Part shown: positions 42,069 to 53,869 of the stretch, in pieces
Numbering within the stretch: the stretch's first letter is position 1
Layout: every line of letters begins with the position of its first letter
Source of the DNA: Rana temporaria
Taxonomy: Eukaryota > Chordata > Amphibia > Anura > Ranidae
NCBI RefSeq assembly: GCF_905171775.1
Contig: NC_053491.1
Span: 304,819,833 to 304,883,832, forward strand
Length of the DNA stretch: 64,000 nt
Reading direction: 5' to 3'
Made by a program: the position numbers and the translations under genes
The notes under the pieces: generated by a model
Seen by the model: the letters and a program-made list of their open reading frames with translations, nothing else
The model's database searches: none
What the model was told of the DNA's origin: nothing

Positions 42069-42424
42069 ATGGAGACGCTGTATGAATGGCTGAAGCTCTC
42101 TTCCCTCAAGGACTTACTGGAGAGCCGGGGCAGATCGGCCTGCAACCATAAGAGAAGGGACATTATTACAGAGCTTGTCCAAATGGATAGAGCTGAAAGG
42201 CCCAGCATAACAGACAGGACACCCGATAAAGAGTTTTTTGACCGGGCTGTTAGACGTGGACTGGCACAGTATGGACCTAATCCTCCACCGGAGATCATAG
42301 ACCGGGTTATAGCGGCTGTGGATGCCACTTGGCTACAGCAAAGAGGTGCTGCAGCAGCAGAAGTCACAGCAGCACCAACTGAAGAGAGGGGAGAGGTACA
42401 CATGCCAGTCACCATGGAAGTGGA
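42069..42424 (+). pseudogene. gag: Gag N-terminal part of the second Gmr1-like element (SAP-like motif)
   Basis: The first ~35 residues (LKDLLESRG ... IITELVQMD) resemble a SAP motif and match the open extension upstream of the gag at 33215. Next, LAQYGPNPPPEIIDRVIAAV matches LAWFGPNPTADMVLKVMDLL of that protein (residues 38-57). The frame is intact to 42424, where a 7.6 kb PLE insertion splits it. The same frame resumes at 50040 within the duplicated 14-bp target. The capsid region homologous to the SCAN-like part is absent. Confidence 0.75.
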
Positions 42425-43451
42425 AAATAATAAAGGTATGGGGGTAATGGCACTGTCTTAAATGGAGGCTGATAGTACCAAAGAATTGGTACGTGACTGA
42501 CTATGATCTGACCCCTATGAGACTGTGGCTAATGGGTCTGTAAAGATATAGTGCCTCAGTGTGCTGCTCAGGTGAGAAGCAAATGAAATAAAAATAAAGT
42601 GCCAGTGGTGAAGTGAGTGTGATATCAGTCACAAGTGTTGCTAAAACACATAAAATACATTGCATAGGCACGTGCAGAAATAAAAATGATATATGACCAA
42701 ATGTAGAATAAAGTGATAATAGGTGATAACTGCCTATCAGCAATGATGTCGTCAATATATCGCCTATACAGTTTGATCTGTGGGATATTCCGACTATATT
42801 ATAAAGAAAATTTCAGCGCTGGAATAATAAACACAAAAACCAAAAGATTGCAAGCCAGCACTAAGGATAAATTCAAATAAAAAGTCCCAAAGTCAAATAG
42901 TGTATAAAATAGTGCAGCGCAAATAAAATCTAAGACAATATAATAATAATTAAATATTGAAGAAAGTCCATATAGTGCACAAGTGAAAAATCCAAATGGT
43001 GCTCCAATGTAAAGTGATTGAGTGCAGTAAATCAGAAATTCTGTGATCCACAGGTAAAGAATCCTCCACCGATTAACTAAATAGATAGATGGCCTCTCAC
43101 CTCAGCCATTCGACCATGGCTAGGTCACAAAGCGTTTTACACCTCCCAGGTGTGAGCAAAAAAACCTTTAAATCCCAATAGGCAGGCAGCTACCAGCAAC
43201 TCAGCTCAGCCAATATCCAGGTCAGCAGGAGGGTATATGTGAATGAGAGAGGAAACAGACTAGTGCTCTCTGTCTGATAAAACTAGGTATTTATTGAAAA
43301 ACAGGTAACAACTTACAATTAGTGGCACTCAAAGCCGAGTGTGAAGCATCAATAGCGTGTATCGGAGCTGCAGGCTTCCGATTCTACGATCTGTTCACAC
43401 ACCAGCATGTGAGACGGCGAGCGCGGGTGACGTCACGTAACTCCTCCCCCT

Positions 43452-43488
43452 TTCGTACGTTACGTCCCAATAGGCGGGACTTCATCAG
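43452..43488 (-). ncRNA. Hammerhead-like motif, mirrored copy in left arm
   Basis: It is the exact inverse of 45770-45806, reading CTGATGA, A, GTCCC-loop-GGGAC on the minus strand. It has the same GTA in place of GAA, so it is likely inactive. Confidence 0.35.
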
Positions 43489-44114
43489 CATAGGGTGGGG
43501 AGATCAACGTGTGCGTCCCGCTGCGTGTTATATAGTATGCCGTTGCCTCGGCAACCTAGCACAACAAATAAAGACCTGCCAACAGCGCCATCTTGTGTCT
43601 ATATAATAGAAGACGGCCGGTCATACTTAACAGATTGCCAAGCAGACTGAGAACAACTCTATGCTCAACATAAAGTGGAAAAATGGGGGCAGATACGATA
43701 TTCTTTAGAAAAATTAATACTAATTAATAAATATAATCAGATTTAAGTGACATCAGCCACGGTCGCCTTCTCACTAACAAATAAATATTGTGAATGACAC
43801 CAAGGACATTCATTTACTGCCTAACATAGCAAAATTTGCCATATCATGCAGCACGGAACAAATTACCAATAAAAGATAATATCTCAATCCGTCAATACCA
43901 GCATATTAAAACAGTATATAATATACAGTATATAAATAGAATTAAATTAAAATTCATATAAAATTCATATGTAATCCATACAGAATCATATACAAAAACA
44001 AAGCTTCTATCATATATAAAAAATTATTTCATAAATCATTCATATAAAATTCATGTAAAATTCCCCAATACACAATCAAGATACAAAATTACTAAAAAAT
44101 ATTAAAATAAAATT

Positions 44115-44478
44115 TTAAAAAATTACTTGGCGATTGGAAATAAAACAATTGAGATCAAACTCCACGTTAAGGCCGGCCGGGGAGGAAACTTTAGTTTCAT
44201 ATATCCAGAATGATTCTCGTCGGCTAAGTTGCCGGATATAATGTCCCCCTCTCCAATGCTTAGCAACTTTTTCGATGCCCCAAAATTTGAGACCTTTAGG
44301 GTCCCTATTGTGGCATTCTCTAAAGTGCTTTGATACACTGTGGTTTCGAATACCCCGTCGTATATTGCTAACATGTTCTCCCACTCTCACGTGTAACTCA
44401 CGTGAGGTGCGCCCTACATATTGCAACCCGCATTGGCATTCGAGCATATACACCACACCTACAGTCGAGCACGTGATC
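44115..44478 (-). pseudogene. PLE GIY-YIG fragment in inverted arm
   Basis: The minus strand repeats the C-terminal half of the endonuclease at 44485-45131, from GVVYMLECQCGLQYVGRTSR to the stop, identical by eye. It is the inverted-arm copy, truncated at the palindrome axis, and cannot stand alone. Confidence 0.8.
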
Positions 44479-44484
44479 ACAAAA

Positions 44485-45131
44485 AGTTTGAGAAAATAGT
44501 GGCCAAACATTGGCCTGTGTTAAAAGGAGATATGGTCCTTGGCCCTGTTCTCCCTGAGCGTCCTGCTTTTGTGTATAAGAAGGCTCCCTGTCTTAGGGAT
44601 CGCCTGGCCCCAGGAGTGATAGACCCGCCAGTTATCCCTCGGCCAAAACTCTTTAATATTTTGTCAGGCTTTTACGCGTGTGGCAGATGTGCAACTTGCA
44701 AACATGCTAAATCTAATATCAAAAAGCGCAAGTCCTTTGTTTCTACTGTCACTGGGACAGAATATCCTATTAAAGATTTGATCACGTGCTCGACTGTAGG
44801 TGTGGTGTATATGCTCGAATGCCAATGCGGGTTGCAATATGTAGGGCGCACCTCACGTGAGTTACACGTGAGAGTGGGAGAACATGTTAGCAATATACGA
44901 CGGGGTATTCGAAACCACAGTGTATCAAAGCACTTTAGAGAATGCCACAATAGGGACCCTAAAGGTCTCAAATTTTGGGGCATCGAAAAAGTTGCTAAGC
45001 ATTGGAGAGGGGGACATTATATCCGGCAACTTAGCCGACGAGAATCATTCTGGATATATGAAACTAAAGTTTCCTCCCCGGCCGGCCTTAACGTGGAGTT
45101 TGATCTCAATTGTTTTATTTCCAATCGCTAA
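44485..45131 (+). pseudogene. PLE GIY-YIG endonuclease region, 5'-truncated (subfamily A)
   Basis: The frame is open for about 215 residues: FEKIVAKHWPVLKGD, KAPCLRDRLAPGVIDPP, a cysteine motif CGRCATCKHAK, then GVVYMLECQCGLQYVGRTSR (GIY-YIG) and HFRECHNRDPKGLKFWGIE. No stops are present. The RT part is missing, and coding upstream of 44479 belongs to the inverted arm. The Cys motif and GIY-YIG order match the Neptune/Poseidon-type PLE C-terminus. The 3' region carries a hammerhead-like motif at 45770. Confidence 0.85.
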
Positions 45132-45769
45132 GTAATTTTTTAAAATTTTATTTTAATATTTTTTAGTAATTTTGTATCTTGATTGTGTATTGGGGAATTT
45201 TACATGAATTTTATATGAATGATTTATGAAATAATTTTTTATATATGATAGAAGCTTTGTTTTTGTATATGATTCTGTATGGATTACATATGAATTTTAT
45301 ATGAATTTTAATTTAATTCTATTTATATACTGTATATTATATACTGTTTTAATATGCTGGTATTGACGGATTGAGATATTATCTTTTATTGGTAATTTGT
45401 TCCGTGCTGCATGATATGGCAAATTTTGCTATGTTAGGCAGTAAATGAATGTCCTTGGTGTCATTCACAATATTTATTTGTTAGTGAGAAGGCGACCGTG
45501 GCTGATGTCACTTAAATCTGATTATATTTATTAATTAGTATTAATTTTTCTAAAGAATATCGTATCTGCCCCCATTTTTCCACTTTATGTTGAGCATAGA
45601 GTTGTTCTCAGTCTGCTTGGCAATCTGTTAAGTATGACCGGCCGTCTTCTATTATATAGACACAAGATGGCGCTGTTGGCAGGTCTTTATTTGTTGTGCT
45701 AGGTTGCCGAGGCAACGGCATACTATATAACACGCAGCGGGACGCACACGTTGATCTCCCCACCCTATG

Positions 45770-45806
45770 CTGATGAAGTCCCGCCTATTGGGACGTAACG
45801 TACGAA
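45770..45806 (+). ncRNA. Hammerhead-like motif, subfamily A PLE
   Basis: CTGATGA (45770-45776) is followed by an extra A, stem II GTCCC-GCCTATT-GGGAC, GTA (GAA expected) and ACGTACG. Stem I could use C-rich 45759-45764 with G-rich 45809-45816. The A13 mutation probably inactivates it. It lies 0.64 kb downstream of the endonuclease stop, the expected 3' position. Confidence 0.4.
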
Positions 45807-46465
45807 AGGGGGAGGAGTTACGTGACGTCACCCGCGCTCGCCGTCTCACATGCTGGTGTGTGAACAGATCGTAGAATCGGAAGCCTGCAGCTCCGATACA
45901 CGCTATTGATGCTTCACACTCGGCTTTGAGTGCCACTAATTGTAAGTTGTTACCTGTTTTTCAATAAATACCTAGTTTTATCAGACAGAGAGCACTAGTC
46001 TGTTTCCTCTCTCATTCGCATATACCCTCCTGCTGACCTGGATATTGGCTGAGCTGAGTTGCTGGTAGCTGCCTGCCTATTGGGATTTAAAGGTTTTTTT
46101 GCTCACACCTGGGAGGTGTAAAACGCTTTGTGACCTAGCCATGGTCGAATGGCTGAGGTGAGAGGCCATCTATCTATTTAGTTAATCGGTGGAGGATTCT
46201 TTACCTGTGGATCACAGAATTTCTGATTTACTGCACTCAATCACTTTACATTGGAGCACCATTTGGATTTTTCACTTGTGCACTATATGGACTTTCTTCA
46301 ATATTTAATTATTATTATATTGTCTTAGATTTTATTTGCGCTGCACTATTTTATACACTATTTGACTTTGGGACTTTTTATTTGAATTTATCCTTAGTGC
46401 TGGCTTGCAATCTTTTGTTTTTTGTGTTTATTATTCCAGCGCTGAATTTTTCTTTATAATATAGT

Positions 46466-47629
46466 CGGAATATCCCACAGATCAAACTGTATAGGCGATA
46501 TATTGACGACCTTATCATCCTTTGGGACGGAACGATCGATACTTTCCAGGAATTTCTATCTAACCTGAATACCAACAGATATGGTCTCACCTTTACTGGA
46601 AAATGCAGTACAGAATGCATAGACTACCTTGATTTACAGATCTATAAGGAGGGCTCAAAATTACATACAAGAACCCACTTCAAATCCACGGATCGCAATG
46701 GATATATCCCATCTACTAGCTGCCACCACCCCAGGTGGAAAGCTAATATACCAAAAGGGCAACTGATGCGACTCCGGAGGAATTGCAGCTCTGTTACCGA
46801 ATTCCAAGCACAAGCTGACATAATTGTCGACCGGTTTAAAAAAAAAGGGTATAAAGAGGCACATTTGGTGAAATTAAAAGATGAAGTGTTGAATATGGAT
46901 AGGAACAATATGCTGTCACTTAACAGAAAGAATAAAAATAACAAAACTGATGTGGCATTTATCACTGGCTTCAATTCCCAATATAAAGACTTTGAGCACA
47001 TAGTAAAAAAGTACTGGCCGATCCTACAGGAAGACCATGCTCTCACCAAAGTCTTGGGCAAAAAACCAAGCTTCATCTACAGACGTGCCCCCTCCCTTCG
47101 TCATCATCTGGTGCATAATGTAGTAGATCCACCCCAACAAGTCAACATCTGCCCTGACCTCAAGGGATTCTTTAAATGTCAGAGATGTCTGGGTTGTAGG
47201 GTCAGCAAAAAGCAACCAAGAAGAAAAATGAGTTTTAAATCTAGGAATGATTTTAAAGAATATAAAATTAAGGAACTCATTACCTGTGACACGACGCACG
47301 TGACCTATGTCATTGAGTGTCCGTGCCACCTGCAATATGTGGGTAGAACCACCCGACCTTTGAAGATAAGAATCCGGGAACACATCAATAGGATCAAAGC
47401 AGGTTTTCCTAAACATCATCTCTCACGCCATTTTAAAGAATTCCATCAGCAAGACCCCACTGGCCTGATTTTTTATGGCATTGATACAATAAAAGACAAC
47501 TGGAGGGGAGGTAACAAGACCATTGCCATATCCCAAAATGAGACCAGCTGGATATACCGCCTGGGGTCACTTGCACCCTATGGGTTGAATAAAGATATTG
47601 ATCTAAATTGCTTCCTTGCCAACCCCTAG
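46466..47629 (+). pseudogene. PLE RT C-terminus plus GIY-YIG endonuclease (subfamily B), 5'-truncated
   Basis: It begins mid-RT with QIKLYRRYIDDLIILWDG (about 46476), which holds the catalytic YIDD, then CIDYLDLQIYKEGSKLHTR and NGYIPSTSCHHPRW. The linker has CQRCLGCRVSK. The nuclease reads HVTYVIECPCHLQYVGRTTR (about 47298) and KIRIREHINRI. The frame appears open from the junction to the stop at 47629, about 385 codons. The N-terminal half of the RT is missing because the 3' end of the subfamily A copy is fused here. It is structurally incomplete, but its surviving part is undamaged. Confidence 0.82.
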
Positions 47630-50036
47630 TATAAGGGTACCTTAGATCATTTACCCAGGGTATACAGCAAACTTCACCCTTATTTACCACCTATTTATGG
47701 GGGATTATTAAATACAGATGCCATTCCACCAGGGCTAGGCTCTCCCTCCTTGACCTTTCTCTACTTACCATCTCTCAGGGTATATTTTATTGCCTAGGAT
47801 GCTCCACTCCCTAGTATCTCAGATCTGCATGTTCAGCTCCGGCATCCCCCATGGGAGATGCACTGCCTACATTGACATTCACCCTTACTCACTCTATGAT
47901 GCATATGTCATACACCCCAGCACTCATGTATGTATACATTCAATCACCCAATTCCTGTTTTCTCACATGGTTTTAGATATGGGTCATTATACCCATTCTG
48001 TCCCCTATGTTTCATTGTATGGTACATTATTGTTTTAGTCGCCCTCTGAGCTATTGCATAGCTAAGGTGCATAATTTACTGCACTCTTAGGGTGGCTACC
48101 CTATGAGGGTATGTATTATTGTATTCTGATACTCATTTCCTTTTTATGTATATGCATTATGCTACTTGCATTAGGTCATCCTTACACCAAGTTTATTCAT
48201 TGATCTCCAGTTGGAACCAATTGGGCTAGGGCATCTTTCCCCCCCCCCATGTTCTGACAAGTATAAGGGCATATATAAGATATTATTTTAACCACCGAAT
48301 CGGGGATATGCCTGATACTAACGCACCATTGGATAAATGCATGTATGGCCTGCCCACACTGTGCATTAACATATTTGGTTTAGTATGATTATTATTCATT
48401 TACACACAATACATGTTGCCCCCGTTTCAGTACACCCATCGTAGCTTTGACCGCACCTTATATTATATTATTGCAGGCGAGAGCTGCACAAGAACCTTTG
48501 GTTCACATAACCTTTTTAGTCAAATCAGGATGTTATCGCATGTATTGCTGAGTCATGTCTGTCAAAGCTAATGCCCATCATGGAAACTAGACACATCCAG
48601 GGATACTTGCCAAACTGATTCGATTGGACGGGACATTTCCCATCGAAACTCTGATTGGATATCGCCGCTAAGTGGGAGGGTTCTTTCCATGATGACGCTG
48701 GCTATATAAATCATCAGTAGCGGTATGCGTGTACCCGCTTCAGAAGACGTAAGAGAACGAAACGTGCGTAAAGCGGATACACGCACGCCCGCACGCACTT
48801 CCTGGATCAACCAGCTGATCACTTGGTGGAACGCACGCCGTTCCCATGCTGGCGCTGATCTCTGTTACTGGCTCTAGTGCTGTGCAGGGAAGCTTGTTAT
48901 CATCCAGATAACTGTCTGCTTGTTTTTATATTTTATTTTTTTACCCGGTCCCAGTTTTTATTCCTTATTTTTATGTTCATCACATTTTTTGTACATACTG
49001 CTTAAGTATAAGCCAACCTACGGCTGTACCAATAAAAATTACCCCCTGAACTTTGAACCTACTACTCTATGAGAGTCCCTTTTTTTCCCCTTGGAGGAAC
49101 TTGGATACCCAGGAAACCTGGTACCAGCTGAACTAGAGGATCTACAAGGAGAACACGGACAGGCGAGGATCTGAGCCGTTTGGATACTATCCACGTTTTA
49201 TGCACTTTACCCCTGCAGGGGTGAGTGCCTCTGGTGAGTGGGGACTCAGGAGGGGGAGCACCGGACCCACTGCGTATAACTGCACCTTTGCATACTGTGA
49301 CCACCCACTTTGTCTGGAAAAACACATGGTCACCAACTATTATTTTTGATATATTTTGTACGGACTGCTGTCATTTTATTCATTAATTTATTTATTCACC
49401 GGATTATTTATATGGACTGCTGTCCTCTATTCATGGACCATTTATTTAGCATTTGCTCGTTTCAATTTTATTTTTGAAATTGATTTTTCTTGGACACATG
49501 TAGACCTATAGCATCATTGCTGATAGGCAGTTATCACCTATTTTCACTTTATTCTACGTTTGGTCATATATAATTTTTATTTCTGCACGTGCCTATGCAA
49601 TGTATTTTATGTGTTTTAGCAACACTTGTGACTGATATCACACTCACTTCACCACTGGCACTTTATTTTTATTTCATTTGCTTCTCACCTGAGCAGCACA
49701 CTGAGGCACTATATCTTTACAGACCCATTAGCCACAGTCTCATAGGGGTCAGATCATAGCCAGTCACGTACCAATTCTTTGGTACTATCAGCCTCCATTT
49801 AAGACAGCGGCCATTACCCCCATACCTTTATTATTTTCTATCTGTATCCTCTAGGGGATTACATTTCGGGGGGGCCGCAGTCTTATAACAGATATATAGT
49901 TTTTTCCTTGATTGGATTATTTATATACATTTTGTGTTTGGTTTATTTACATAATTCACCACACGTTTTTACACCACCACTACTGCCACATATTTCCATT
50001 TAGTGTTTCCTAAAGCGCGGCTCTATTATTTAATTT
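47630..50036 (+). mobile_element. PLE subfamily B 3' region
   Basis: This non-coding 3' sequence includes a 14-bp hairpin around a degenerate hammerhead core at 48727-48784. From 49513 to 49836 it is mirrored at 42425-42741; the last 200 bp are unique and end at the 14-bp target duplication. Confidence 0.65.
48727..48784 (+). ncRNA. Degenerate hammerhead-like hairpin with long stem I
   Basis: The flanks GCGTGTACCCGCTT (48727-48740) and AAGCGGATACACGC (48771-48784) pair over 14 positions with one mismatch. Between them CAGAAGA ... AACGAAACGTGCGTA aligns with the motif at 3799-3829 (CTGATGA ... AACGAAACGTACGTC). Two core bases differ (CAGAAGA), so cleavage is unlikely, but stem I is the best preserved in the window. 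Confidence 0.4.
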
Positions 50037-50039
50037 ACC

Positions 50040-50645
50040 ATGGAAGTGGAGTTCCAGGGAGCCGGGGCAATTGGCCCCCCTCCCCAACAACAAGCTGTGG
50101 TGGTAAAGCGTTTACTCCCAGCTGAATCGCTGGCGGCAGGGCAGGATGCTACTGGCTGCTGCACACAACTGCAGCTTAAGCTGACATTGGGGGATGGGAC
50201 TGTGGTCTCCCCTCAAAGCGACCCAGCAGAAGGGCTGGCAACAGAGCAGAGCGCCACAAGCCTCTGCTCTCAACTAGCAGGAGAGGGAGTTCCTGTGGGA
50301 GTGGATGGGACTGTGGTCTCCACTCAAAGCGACCCAGCAACAGAGCAGAGTGCCACAAGCCTCTGCTCTCACCTAGCAGGAGAGGGAGTTCCTGGGGCAG
50401 TGGATGGGACGGTGGTCTCCACTGACACAACCCCAGAAAATGGTGCGTCACCGAGACAGGAGGATGTCGGCTTGGCTTTGCAAGCATCGGGGGATTTTCA
50501 CCTACCAGTGGATGGGACTTCAGTCTCCACAGGTATACCCCAGGGATGGGGGCCAGTTGGCCCAGATCCCCAACCAAATGATGGACTGAGCCCAGTCACC
50601 CTGTCTTCTCTCCAGCGGCTGCAAAATCTTTGCGGAGGCAGGTGA
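50040..50645 (+). pseudogene. gag: Gag second part of the Gmr1-like element, with internal repeats
   Basis: The frame reopens inside the duplicated target and continues for 201 codons. It contains three or four repeats of roughly 40 residues (DGTVVS..., ATEQSATSLCS, LAGEGVP). This region is unlike the SCAN-like gag at 31602-33215. It ends at a stop where a hAT-like MITE fragment starts (50646), so the C-terminus may be lost. The frame would be continuous with 42069-42424 without the PLE insertion. Confidence 0.6.
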
Positions 50646-50776
50646 TTACGGGTGTCAGCAGATGTTTATCCGCTGACACCCGCAATCACATAGGGACCAA
50701 TGTATGTCCTTTTTTCATCCGCAAACGGATGGATGAAAAAGCGGACATATGGTCCGCACGTCTGAAAGGGCCCTTA
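50646..50776. repeat. hAT-like MITE fragment
   Basis: It contains a hairpin ('ggtgtcagcagatg' / 'cgctgacaccc') and ends GTCTGAAAGGGCCC, the inverse of the start of the repeat at 11896. Only one terminus is visible. Confidence 0.45.
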
Positions 50777-50784
50777 ATCCTTAA

Positions 50785-51155
50785 AACGTTAGTAAAGAAA
50801 TGTTATACTTGCCTCCAATGTGCAGTTCGTTTTGCACAGAGTGGCCCCGATCCACATCTTCTGATCCATAGCCGCTCACTGTATCACTCGGCCCCGCCCC
50901 TCGGCACGCCGCGTCACTGGATGTGATTGACAGCAGCGCCAGCCAATAGCTGCGCTGCTCTCAATCCATCCGCTCTAGCCAATCAGCAGCCAGGCTGAGC
51001 GGCGAAGAGGATCTCGGGACCGCACGTGCGACTTTTGACAGTTCAGGTAAGTAATACGGGGGCTCGGGGGGGGGAGGCGGTATACACTGAAGTTTTTTCA
51101 CCTTATTGCATAGATTGCATTAAGGTGAAAAAATATTTTCCTTTACAACTCCTTT
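50785..51155. mobile_element. TTAA MITE
   Basis: Left TTAAAACGTTAGTAAAGAAAT and right TTTCCTTTACAACTCCTTTAA are related inverted ends with TTAA at both. The right end is the same as that of 54689-55158. The interior is GC-rich with no coding potential. Confidence 0.55.
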
Positions 51156-51159
51156 AAGG

Positions 51160-51750
51160 TTTCTTGGCTGTTGCTTGGCAACTTGAAGTTTCAGCTCCCA
51201 TCATACATGGATTAAGGTCTGAAAACTGGCTAGGCCACTCCATGACCTTAATGTGCTTCCTCTTGAGCCACTCGTTTGTTTCCTTGGCGGTACGTTCTGG
51301 CTGAGGGAAGAAGGTTCTCATCCAAGATTTTCCAATACATGGCCCATCCATTGGCCCCTCAATGTGGCAAAGTCAGTCTGTACCTTTAGCAGAGAAACGG
51401 CCCCAAACATAAGGTTTCCACCTCCATGCTTGACTGTAGAGATAGTGTTCTTAGGGTCATAGTCATCATTTTTCTTCCCCCAAACACGACAAGTGTCCCC
51501 CCCTCAAGAAAGCATATGTACAGTTATGCCAATAAAAAACTAAAAGACTCAGAGAAGGTTTGGGAGAAAGTGCTGTGGTCAGATGAGACCAAAATTGAGC
51601 TTTGGTATATACGCTACGCCGACGCAGCGCAGAGAGGCAAGCACAGTATTCACAAAGCACTTTCTCCTAATCGCTGTCAAATCTATGCTGGGTTAATACG
51701 TGACTCGTTGGGAGGAAGAAAAATGCTGACTATGACCCTGAGAACACTAT
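51160..51750. pseudogene. Tc1-like relic, palindromic, part 1
   Basis: The minus strand gives SQFSDLNP (about 51250) and GKSWMRTFFPQPE from a Tc1 catalytic domain. The plus strand at 51550-51600 gives KVWEKVLWSDETKIEL, the first catalytic aspartate block. The two orientations indicate an inverted-repeat derivative. A fragment of the GGCC MITE (51604-51692) and MITE copy 4 interrupt it; it resumes at 52510. Confidence 0.65.
51604..51692 (-). repeat. Detached fragment of the GGCC MITE
   Basis: These ~88 bp match, in inverse orientation, 52375-52465 inside MITE copy 4 ('gacgcagcgcagagaggcaa', 'ctcctaatcgctgtcaaat'). The fragment lacks termini and interrupts Tc1-like coding sequence directly after the DETKIEL motif. 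Confidence 0.6.
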
Positions 51751-52509
51751 GGCCCGGATTTACAAAGTACTTACGCCGACGTATCTCAAGATACGCCGAC
51801 GTAAGTACAAATGTGCGCCGTCGTATCTATGCGCCGACCCACATACTAAGATACGCCTAAAAATAGGCTTCCTACGACCAACGTAACTTTCCTACGCCGG
51901 CGTATCGTGGGCTCATATTTACGCTGGCCGCAAGTGGCGCTCGCATTGATTTCCTATTAAAATATGGTAATGAGGGAGATACGACGATTCACGAACGTAC
52001 TTGCGCCCGGCGCATAATATACGCAGTTTGCGTAAGTCGTACGCCGGCGTAAAGTTATTCCCCATATAGGAGGCGCAACCCATTCAAAGGTATGGACCAG
52101 GGAACACAGCCGTCGTATTTTACGTTGTTTACGTAGTACGTGAATATGACTAGGCGTAGGTTACATTCACGTCGTAGGCAGTGATTCGACGTATCTTAGG
52201 CAGTTGTTTTGACGTGATTCTGAGAATGCGCACTGGAATGCGGCCACAGGACGGCGCATGCGCCGTTCATTTTAAGTACTTCTCTGGCGCTTGGCCCATC
52301 ATTTGCATGGGGTCACGCCTCATTAGCATGGCTCACGCCCACTTCCACCTACGCTGGCTTACGCCGAGGAAACCCAGCATAGATTTGACAGCGATTAGGA
52401 GAAAGTGCTTTGTGAATACTGTGCTTGCCTCTCTGCGCTGCGTCGGCGTAACGTATATTCGATACGTTACGCCGGCCTAAATATGCGCCGATGTATGTGA
52501 ATCCGGGCC
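51751..52509. mobile_element. CpG-rich GGCC MITE, copy 4
   Basis: GGCCCGGATTTAC and GTGAATCCGGGCC bound 759 bp flanked by TAT (51748-51750, 52510-52512). The flanking Tc1-like sequence reads through after removal. The right ~450 bp closely match copy 2 in inverse orientation. Confidence 0.82.
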
Positions 52510-52800
52510 TATGTCTGCAGTCAAACACTGAGGTGGAAACATGATGCTTTGGGGCAGTTTCTCTGCTAAAGGTACAGGCCAACTTTGACACATTAAGGGG
52601 CCATTGCTATGTATTGTAAAATCTTGGATAAGAACCTTCTTTACTTAGCCAGAACACTGAAGATTGGTGGTTGATGGGTCTACCAGCATGACAATGATGC
52701 AAAACATACGGCCAAGGCAACAAAAGAGTGGTTTGAGCAGAAGCGCATTAAGATCATGGAGTAGCCTAGTCAGTCTCCAGACTAGAGGTGGCTGATGCTC
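52510..52800 (+). pseudogene. Tc1-like relic, part 2
   Basis: It continues 51160-51750 with GGNMMLWGSFSAKGTG, KSWIRTFF, TSMTMMQNIRPRQQ (the degraded second catalytic block, normally QQDNDPKH) and ending near SRSALRSWS. Stops and frameshifts are present. It ends near 52800 at a G run. Confidence 0.65.
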
Positions 52801-52865
52801 AAAATTTTTTGGGGGGGGGCGCAAACAAACTGAAAAATACTGAAAAAAATACTTAAATTGAAGCC

Positions 52866-53100
52866 TCACTGTGTCCAATAATTGCAACCACTGGGTCCAT
52901 CAATTGCAACCACTGTGCCCATCAATTGCAAGCTCATTGTGCCCATCAATTGTAGCCATTGTGCCCAACATATGCAGCGCCACTGTTCCCATCAATTGCA
53001 GTTACTGTGTCCATCAATTGCAACCACTGTGCCCATCAACTGCAGCCACTGCCCATCAATTGCAACCTCATTGTGTCCATCAATTACAACCACTGTGACC
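52866..53100. repeat. ~22-bp minisatellite
   Basis: About ten variants of 'aattgcaaccactgtgcccatc' follow one another, with substitutions. An open frame through the array is a repeat artefact. A C run (53099-53112) follows. Confidence 0.75.
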
Positions 53101-53869
53101 CCCCCCCCCCCGGCGTCACCTTACCAGCACAACCCCCCCACCACTGCTGCACTTAACCAGCACAACCCTAAACCCCCCTGTGTTTCACTTAATCCGCACC
53201 CCCATACCCACCTGCTTGTTGTCTGCCCGGCTATTACCCCATCTTGTTGGGGTAAGTCAGTGACGGTGGCGAGCTGTGGGTCAGGCAGCAACGAGCTGTG
53301 GGGGCGTCAGATTGGGCAGTGGTGAGCTGTGGGACGGGCGGTGGGTCAGGCGGAAGCTCCTGTGTCCTCCATACATCTCTTTTTTTTCTCCTGCTAGGCG
53401 TCCAAGAGGATCGCTTTTCTTTTCAGCCAATCAGGTGACAGGTATCAGACCCATGCTTCCTGATTGCCGTAGAGGCGATTCAGTGTTAGAAAAGAAAATT
53501 AATATTCACTTTTCTAACACACCTGGGTGGGCTCCAAACCCAATGCTCTGCGCCACAAGTCCACCCTATTTTGAAGCCTATTAGAGCCAAAATCCCTCCA
53601 CCAAGTGCTAAGTCATGTTTTGCTTGGGGATCAAATACTTTTTGGCATGTCATTTTTTTGTGGGGGGGGGGGGGGCAGAGTGGGTACCTTGTTTTGAGAG
53701 GGACTTCCTGTCCTGCTTCCATCTCTTCTCCTCTTGCCCCTCCCTCTTTGTTATCTTAAGGGATGCGTCACAGGTCCCAAAAGATTGCCTGGCCACTAGC
53801 AGAGTGCAGTGCGCGCCTGGCCATGAAGCCACAAGCTATCAAGGCTGGGTGCCCACAGTTGCTATGATG
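53101..53869. other. Unassigned DNA with a short mariner fragment
   Basis: No gene is visible. At about 53580-53670, 'gctaagtcatgttttgcttgg' and 'ggggatcaaatactttttgg' resemble a mariner-type end like 26992. A G run lies at 53659-53675. Confidence 0.4.

Larger units (their letters stand above)
42425..50036 (+). mobile_element. Inverted, chimeric Penelope-like insertion with 14-bp duplication
   Basis: ACCATGGAAGTGGA flanks the insert (42411-42424, 50037-50050). The right arm (44780-49836) and 200-bp tail (49837-50036) are in plus orientation. The left arm (42425-44478) is its inverse but lacks the 3.0 kb at 46517-49512. The loop (44479-44779) is unique. Two different PLE subfamilies are fused: a GIY-YIG copy ending at 45131 and an RT/GIY-YIG copy at 46466-47629. 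Both arms contain the fusion point, so the chimera predates the inversion. Confidence 0.8.

Noticed and set aside
52871..53325. 147-codon frame and possible CRISPR-like array
   Set aside because: Units are directly adjacent with no unique spacers, and the sequence is vertebrate. It is a minisatellite.
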